Part shown: in pieces, positions 56,690 through 64,000 of the stretch | Numbering within the stretch: position 1 is the first letter of the stretch | Layout of the letters: every line of letters begins with the position of its first letter | Assembly: GCA_027924585.1 (NCBI GenBank) | Contig: BSBM01000904.1 | Location: 14,385,501-14,449,500 of the forward strand | Length of the DNA stretch: 64,000 nucleotides | Direction of reading: 5' to 3' | Origin: Larix kaempferi | Lineage: Eukaryota; Streptophyta; Pinopsida; Pinales; Pinaceae | The notes under the pieces: generated by a model | Told to the model about the DNA's origin: nothing | Databases searched by the model: none | What the model saw: only the letters and a program-made list of their open reading frames with translations | Made by a program: the position numbers and the translations under genes

Positions 56690-59250
56690 CTCGAAGGGTT
56701 CTAGCTAAGGACAAACATAGAAAAATAATATATGTCACCTGTGTCTTCTTCCCTTCACTTTAAATGGTAGATAAACCACTAAGGGGCGATTCCCTAAGGA
56801 AACTAAGTCAAAAGATCTACTCACTCAAGTTTTAAATGGTTGAAGACTCAAAGGTTTACTTGGAAACAAATTGAATTACTTGAAGTTCTTTAAGTTATGA
56901 ACTATGGAGCATAAAAGATATATTAAGCGAAACATGAACAACTATCATCATTGAATGGCCATGCTAAGGAGACTTTATTGTTGTAACCAATTGATAAGTA
57001 ATCATAAAAATAAATGACCAAGAGAGAGACCAAGGAAGATTGATGTTATTGTGATAGAATAAACATGCACACACAACAGTGAAAAAGAAGCATATAGAGC
57101 ATCCGATAAGACAATTTAACCAAGTAAATGCTCAATGGAATCATGTCATTAATTCTACAAAGAACGAGTTCAAAAATAGATCTTAAACATCAATAGAAAC
57201 TCATTTATGTTGCTGGTTTTGCCGATAGAAAGAGGTCCTTGATGACATAAAATAGCCAGCAAGACATTGTCATTAGCCTCCAAGTGATGTTGACACATGA
57301 GAATATATGGATGTTAACAATAAATATTCAGTTCCTTAAAAGATTGAAATTAAATGCAAAGAAACTAAACCATAAAACCAGTAATTATTGTCTTCAAATA
57401 AGTGGATTATGCTTAGTTCCTTGAATGTGCTATTATCATAAGTGAAGAAGATTTTGATTATTAACAATGCAAATGTGTTGGAATAACTCATTTAAAACCA
57501 TGAGCTCTATTATAATCCTAGGGTTACCAATAGAATTAGAGAGATCAATTCCATGAATTGCAACACTTTAAATGTGTGAGGATAAGTATAACATTGCTAA
57601 TTAATCAGGTTATTTTAATTCCCTTAATATGTAACATCAATAAATTATTTTTAGATTTAAGTAAAGATATGTACAAGAATGTCCAAGATCAGAAAACAAA
57701 AGAAAGATTGATCAAGAGAATGCTAAAGAAATTAACTGAAAACTAACTTTAAACAATCTTAAATTTAGCCCCAAATTAAAATGTGTGAAATGTTAATACC
57801 TGGAGCTAAAAGAAATCTGAAAACCACCACTGACCATAAGTTGATTTAAAAACCAACAAGTAAAGATTCATCATATGAGTGTAACCATAAGCTTAAACAC
57901 GAAGTATTGCATTGCATATTATGAACTTAAGATGAAAATTAATTTCCAAACTTGTAAAACAAAAAGAAAATGCTTAAAAAATAAAAGTTAGGATTAATTT
58001 TGCCAACTAAAAAATACAGAGAGAGGGAGAAAGATCTTATTGACTAGTGGCCAAATTCTATTGAAAGGACATGGGGTCATGATAGAAGAGATTAGATCTC
58101 TTGATGATCAAAGAGCAAGAGTCAGAAAAAACCTTCACACCTTGGTCTCGGTCTTTGATAACCAAGTAGCACTTCTTCTCTTGTCCAAGTAGATGATTTT
58201 ACAAGTTGAAAATCCTCTAATAAACCTGCAATAAATACTACACAATCCACAAAGAGATGCAAGAGTTCCAATGCTGAAATATTACTATCTAATTGGCAAA
58301 ATCATGTAGTATTATGAGAAGATATTACCTTATTTTACATGCATTCTTGAACAAAATGAAATGACTCTTAGTTAAGTTTTACTATTAATCCACAATTAAC
58401 TTCTAAAATTTACCCAAATACACCAGGCAAACACAACAATAGGCAAGGGGAGCAAAATAAGTTCTCCAACTCTAAGTTCTAGGCATGATTACAATGAGAG
58501 AGACTCTCTTTATATAGATGAGAGAATTGCTAAATCCTCTTAGGAAAATAATAAAATATTTCATGACATGGTAAAAAATAGCAACCCTAACTCCAAAAAC
58601 TTGACCTCATCATGACAAGGTCAAAAACAAATATAATAGTTGATTTGTTATGCCACCTATGCATCCATTCTCTAACCAATTCTCCATACATGTCCATATC
58701 GTCAACTCCATAAAAAATGAAATGTTGTAACAAACAATGCTCCATGACCAAGGAATTGGCTCCTCTAAAACATTGTGCCTTTATCCAATTCGACCCTTTC
58801 ATAAAATCGTCCATGAAAAGAGGAATCAACTACTACAATGAATCTATGTGAGAGTTGTCCCATATGATAATAAACAAATCTGCATAAGAACAAATCCACT
58901 TAATCTAAGGAAGAATTATAACCACACCATAGTGCATCCTTAGTTATAGGACAACTATCTAAGATATATGAGTCATTATATAGTAACACCGTTGACCCCA
59001 TATGGTCATGTCCAGACAAAAGAAAGCATTAACTATAAATCAACTAAAGAAGATATGTCATAACATTGGTGCAAACTTTATATCCCCATCAATCTCTGGC
59101 ACATGGCATATATCATGGAGAATTGAGCATGTTGAAGGTGTATGTCAAATGTCCATGGGCGACCCATACATCTCATATGTGGAACTATTGGATGTGATAG
59201 AAAATCACATAGGAAATGATGATAAGTCACCCCACATGTGAGGGGTTTAA
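56690..59250. other. Unrecognised insertion in old copia
   Basis: About 2.5 kb of AT-rich sequence lies where a copia pol would run from protease to integrase. I see no domain, LTR pair or target duplication. Short open frames at 58587-58829 (minus) and 59002-59241 (plus) show no motif. Probably another decayed element. Confidence 0.45.
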
Positions 59251-59259
59251 CAATGTTAA

Positions 59260-60140
59260 CAAAGTAAACACCAATGTATCAACTTTAATATTAATAGCCA
59301 AAATAATCATGATTTTTTTTTTTACAAAGTGTCATCATCACCAAATATTACTTTAACTAAATAAATATCATACATGTGTGAACAAATCTTCTTGAGTTGT
59401 CATATTGTCATATGACTTGAGCACCCTGAATCAACATGCCATCTATTTTTTCATCATGAACCACAAGACTTGTAACAAATAATTTTTTACTTCTTGTTTC
59501 TCTTATTATTGTATTTGAACCTTTATTTTTGAATTCTTTCTCTTCCTTAAAAATTGTTCTTTCTTTCTTGATTGTGAGGTGGATTTGTTTCTTTGTTGAT
59601 ACTAAAAAGTTTGTTGATTGACGATTTCATTGTTGATGATTTTGATGTTGTTGCCTTTTCTTTTGTGCTTATTATTTCTAAATGTCATTCTAGGGGCAAA
59701 GGTGTGGCTCAAACTTTCATTTGTCACTTTTTATTCCATTTCTTATAGGAGACTACTTAATTAATCAATTCTTATTGTTATGATAATTTTCTTAGGTCTT
59801 CGTTCTTCCACTCATTTTTTGTGATGTAGTCATTAGTTAATGGACCTTCTCTTATTCTTGCATTTTCAAATCTTTGTCTTAGAGTCTACAACTTTGTAGT
59901 AGTTTGTCTGGTTTCTTCCTCATGTGTATTTTGAAGAATGTCTTATACTTCTTTAGATGTTTCAACAACGATTTGTGGGAAAATGGCCTCATCAATTGTA
60001 GTGTTTCCTATTAGTGAAGCTTCACTCTCTATCTTTTCAAGTTCTCTTAATGTTTTATTTGCTCAATCATTTAGACCTTTGAATTCCTCCCTGATCTATA
60101 ATATCCATCAATTACAAGGACCCATCATAATTCCTTAGAG
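59260..60140 (-). pseudogene. Old copia: Gag and protease remnant
   Basis: Minus strand: Gag-like LRQRFENARIREGPLTNDY (about 59890-59820) with a preceding region ELEKIESEASLIGN (about 60040), a basic linker, then the protease with VDSGCSSHMTI (about 59430-59390; one frame change) and VIFGDDDTL. VDSGCSSHM is a normal copia active site. Stops are frequent. No primer site or LTR was found to the right. Confidence 0.72.
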
Positions 60141-61831
60141 ATGAATATGGGTTTCACTCTACAACTCCAATTAAAATCATTTGTACAATTAAGCTTACAC
60201 AACACAAAATTATTTATCTCATTTTAAAAGAAATAAGAAGGCAGATGAAGACTTGAACCCTTTGCCCCCATATTGAAACTCAACCATTACAAAGAAATAA
60301 ATGAATAAGTAAATAAATAAATTATTGAAACTAACAAAAAAGTGTTTCACAACCCCAGTTGTCCTTTAAATGAAAAGGCAAAGACATTGGATATACCGTT
60401 CTTACAATCCCCCTTGTTCAAATATGATTAAAAATAACCCTAGATTTTGCTTTTCATGTTCTTTCCTCGTTTTATCCAAAATTTCATTACCGGCAGTCAC
60501 AAAGTCCCCAATTTAATGTGAAGCTTACGTTACCCATCTTCACCGCTCCTTTTACTTTGTTCTGCTTCTTCATTGCAGTATGTGGAATGCTATCATGTGT
60601 GTGCTTGTAGCGGTTCTTTCATTTTCAATGCAGAGCAGTTTCATGATAGTGGGTACCTTGCAGAAGATCCCAGTTTGATCTTTTGCTTAAGGATCCATAA
60701 CCATGTGTAAGAGGTTGCAAGTTGGGCAGCAGGCTAGGGATTTCTCCAAAGCCCATGGTGTCCTGTTCTCTGTCAACATAGCAGCTTCATTCCCACTTGT
60801 AACTTTAGTGTGTCCTTCTCCGTACACCCTATCAGCAGTATGTGAGAGATGGATTGTTGATTGTTTTTGCCTAGGCATATGCTGCTCCGTTGTATGCTGT
60901 ATGATTGAATAAAGGGATGGTTTCCTTTGCTCTATGTTACCAGTTTCCTTACCAAGTTCATGCTGCTCCCTTTCATGAAGGCCTGTGAATCTATGAAGGG
61001 ATATCTCTGGGTTCTGTGTCCGCATAGTTCCCTCCTGCTTTGTTTTCATGGGGATCTGTGGTTTATTAGGAATCTAATTTTATATATTGGGCTTACTGTT
61101 TTCAGCACTTTATCTGTATGTGGCAATAGCTTATCTGCTGTCCATTTTTTGTAATATGCACTCTACTATTATTGTTTTTATTCAGTAAATATTTGAAGCT
61201 TATTCCAAAGAAACAGTGAAGATGTCTCCAATTGGAGTCCTACGATATTAAGGATCAAATATCAATGTGGGTCACTTAAGCATCAAAGCACCATTATGTG
61301 GTACAAACAGTTCAGGTCCCTGTGTTCAATCCAAATGGTGCAATTACGATGTCAAAGTTCAAATGAATTCTTTTAATTATTTAACAACTGAAACATCAAA
61401 CTTTGTTGCTAACATTATATACACAGACATTATCTGTTTGGAAGCGATGAAAAGATTATCTATAGTACTAGATTTTTTTTGTAGTAAACACCACTGTAAA
61501 CAGTTTATGCCACAAATGCAGTAAACGGACAACAACTAATTCCAATCTATCAAAGTTGTATAACTGAGTTCAGAAAAACTGGACACAAGTCATTGATTTG
61601 TATTCCTCAAGAAAGCAACTCTACCTACAAAGAAAAATACATAAAGGAAAAGGTATAGAGAAAATGAAGGTGGTTTATACAGGAAAAGAAACATGAAACT
61701 TTCCTGCACCTGAAATGAATATTAAATTACATATATAACAATAATTATTGGATGTCCAAAACTGTGAAAACCTACAAGCCATAAAAAATGTGATAAACAC
61801 TCTCGCCATTTCTAAGTAAAGAGATTTCAAA
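60141..61831. other. Intergenic or 3' flanking sequence
   Basis: Less repetitive sequence between the old copia and the host exon. The first 250 bases of the minus-strand gene's 3' untranslated region probably lie at 61580-61831; no canonical AATAAA was found there. The open frames at 60687-61049 (minus) and 60703-60912 (plus) overlap each other and show no motif. Confidence 0.45.
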
Positions 61832-62416
61832 TTATTCATTGGAAGTCTGAACATAAGTACTTTTCTCTGCTAACTGCTTCCCCATGAGAGTACTAGCCAT
61901 AGCAACAGAAATGAATTGTTTTGATATCTTAATGAACTGGTCCCCATCAAAGTTGCAAGCCTCTTGAAGCTTGTCAGCTTCAGAATCTGCAGCTTCTGCC
62001 TCTGCAAGCAAATTTTCTGCTTCCTCGATATCTTCAACCTCAAGTGCTGCAGACCATTCCTCCCTTGCAGAAGCAGCAACTAATCTAAGTCTCTCACATC
62101 TTGCCATTGCTGCATCTCTATCCTTTGAAATAATGAGATTTTCAGCCTCCTGCAATGCAATAACTTTGCCTTTTATTTCTTCCTCCAGCTTCTGCAAATC
62201 TGACAAAGCCCTCTCCATGTTATGGCTGACAGCATCCTTCTCCGAGCTCAATGCTTTTGCTTCCGCAGCAACGCGCCCAGCTTCCTTGAAATTTCTTGCT
62301 GCAGCTGCCACTTTCTTTTCAGCTTCCAATTCTGGACCCCTTTTATCAATGAACAACAGTTTTTGTTTCATGGAAGTGATCTCTTGATTGAGGTTAGCTT
62401 TGGCAGATGAAAGGTC
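61832..62416 (-). CDS. Host gene, last exon: coiled-coil protein with UVR-like motif
   Basis: An undamaged exon of 585 bases including the stop. On the minus strand the acceptor gttgcaaacag precedes GACCTTTCATCTGCC at 62416, starting in phase 0 (DLSSAKANLNQEITSMKQK). Residues such as ELEAEKKVAAAARNFKEAG and RVAAEAKALSSEKD resemble the UVR (UvrB/C-type) motif, followed by long heptad-like helices (LQKLEEEIKGKVIALQEAEN, then AALEVEDIEEAENLLAEAEA). It ends YVQTSNE and TAA. Plants have uncharacterised coiled-coil proteins of this sort; I believe this is one, but the name and role are not certain. The earlier exons lie beyond the right edge or in 62417-64000. Confidence 0.8.
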   Translation of the reverse strand, partial: DLSSAKANLNQEITSMKQKLLFIDKRGPELEAEKKVAAAARNFKEAGRVAAEAKALSSEKDAVSHNMERALSDLQKLEEEIKGKVIALQEAENLIISKDRDAAMARCERLRLVAASAREEWSAALEVEDIEEAENLLAEAEAADSEADKLQEACNFDGDQFIKISKQFISVAMASTLMGKQLAEKSTYVQTSNE

Positions 62417-64000
62417 CTGTTTGCAACAAACATCACAAATTCAGTACCAAAATGTCGTAGTATATAGCTCTTGCTGTAAAACATCATATACACAACTGAA
62501 AATTGAGAACTTCAAGCTACTCATTCCCCATATGGCTAAACTATGATTTCATCTAATGTTAAAACTTGTCTTCTTAAACAAAAATGGAAATAGAAGGCTT
62601 TATCTAATGGAATCATTCTTATATTTAAATTTTTTATTAAAATACAAGCTCTAGAATTAAGTTCCTATAAGAGACTCCAATATCCGAAATTCATCAAGCT
62701 AAACCCAAGCTTTCAGACCATTAACCCAGGGCTATCTGCTCAAATATGATAGAACTTTCAAAGTAAACCCAGGCAAAGCAGCAATTCTTCTGTATAAAAT
62801 AAGCTGCTGATAAGCGACTACAAAACATAGAACTCGTGGCAACTGTCTAGTGTCTTACAATTTGTGCAGAGTCCAACATTATGAATACTGAAATCATTGG
62901 TAACTCAATGCTAATGACTACGATGGTCAAAAAGGATTGAAAAAATTCTCGACCAAGGATTAAGGACTGTTGGAAGAGAAGGATTTTATTTGCACTCGTT
63001 TGAAGTTGCTAGTATTGATCATGTTTCAAGGGAACTAAACAAGATTCCAGATTGCTTAACCAATGATGGAATCATAATGCAACAAAAAAAAAGGTAATTG
63101 ATAAAATGGAAAAGTATAGGACAATCTAGCTGTAGATTGATGAAAAGCTTGTCAATACACATTTACGTGAGTGCCTTCTCCTGACAGTCATTTCATTTAT
63201 TTGATAGGCACAACCTCTCTTTTAAAAGGGCCCTTCACAACAAGCTAAAGCTTTGGGAGGTTAATTGTAGGAACAGGACAGTCATTTTCTGTATAAGAGA
63301 TAATCATTACAATATAAATGCATTGATAGTTGTTGCATAATAAGCCCTTCTAACAGATGGGTGACAACTACTTCAAGTGGGCACATGGGTTTTTTAAATC
63401 TTCCACCATCCCACATTAGAAGCCATTCTCATGGCATAACAAATTATTGTATATATCAAAGCATTTAATGATGGACTTTAAAGGAATTGGTATTGTTACC
63501 ACCTAAAGTTGCACTTCAGAGAGCCACCAGTATTGCACAATTATTTGTGCTTATCAGAGTTCAGATGTTCCAGCCTTGGCCTATTTGGGCCATCTTTTTT
63601 CATTTTTGTTTTAAACGACCATGCCCCACGGGGTTTGTAATAAAGTGTGCTAGCATGGTGGTATTTGAGTGACTCGGTTCCCTAGGACTTGACAACCAAA
63701 CAAAGTATTCCAATGAGTTTTTTCCCTTGTCAATTATGCTTTGCCTATGGACTAGTATAATAGATGAGTTTTTCTCCTACACCTCCAAAGCTGGAATGCC
63801 CAAATTTGGCGGTTAGGCCTTAGGAGGTTATTAGAGTCCATTTGTAAATTATAAACATGCTTGACACTATTTTTTGAGTCCTATGGTCATTTCCTAGGTC
63901 CATAGGGGGTCTAAGTCAATTTCAAAAAAAAATAAAAATTAGTGGACGTGGACAAAATTATTTTTTATTTTTTATTAAATAATTAATTTTTTCAATTAAT
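62417..64000 (-). other. Probable intron of the host gene
   Basis: At least 1.58 kb upstream of the last exon with no other exon I can recognise on the minus strand. AT-rich, ending in AT-only runs. Introns this long are common in large-genome plants. Confidence 0.55.

Noticed and set aside
60687-61049. Overlapping opposite-strand ORFs near the host exon as a second host gene
   Set aside because: No motif, no convincing splice structure and no codon bias visible by eye.
1-64000. tRNA, rRNA, organelle-derived or bacterial operon-like sequence
   Set aside because: None of the expected conserved sequence was noticed when reading both strands; only tRNA-complementary primer sites of retroelements were found.

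Overview
This is nuclear DNA from a large-genome seed plant. Almost the whole window is retrotransposon sequence of several ages, and only the last exon of one probable host gene, at the right end, is visible. I lean towards a gymnosperm because of the density of old LTR elements, the very long LTRs and the long intron-like stretch beside the host exon. That is an inference; no marker in the sequence names a species.

Layout. 1-3120: L1-type LINE on the minus strand, 3' end cut by the window edge. 3870-5180 and 5447-6675: decayed Ty3/gypsy and Ty1/copia pol remnants, both minus. 7480-28908: a 21.4-kb Tat-type Ty3/gypsy element on the plus strand with 900-bp LTRs. It holds a complete copia element (16294-22330, minus) inserted in pol between RNase H and integrase, with perfect target duplications. 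29171-39698: a non-autonomous element on the minus strand with 3.9-kb LTRs, carrying gag but no pol. 39758-44482: a copia element on the minus strand that has lost its integrase. 45046-53417: an LTR element on the plus strand with 2.2-kb LTRs, no recognisable gag or pol, and an 800-bp solo LTR in its right LTR. 53425-60140: an old copia element on the minus strand, split by a 1.6-kb small LTR element. 61832-62416: last exon of a host gene encoding a coiled-coil, UVR-motif-like protein, minus strand.

The most interesting unit is the Tat element. Gag, protease, reverse transcriptase, RNase H and integrase are read in essentially one frame. A second RNase H of the archaeal-like type, with its acidic residues intact, lies after integrase instead of before it. 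Further 3', on the opposite strand, is a gene-like ORF resembling the plant mobile domain. It contains an 87-nt sequence with canonical GT-AG borders whose removal keeps the frame. This 3' region also has strong hairpins built on a GTCGCAC motif that recurs in the LTR and 5' leader.

Most coding regions carry stops or frameshifts, so no autonomous element is predicted here. Relative ages come from by-eye LTR comparison: the nested copia is youngest (about 5 differences in the first 200 bp), the Tat element intermediate (about 15 in 240), and the 3.9-kb-LTR and integrase-less elements older (near 10% in the parts compared). All domain assignments are from motif recognition, not database searches.
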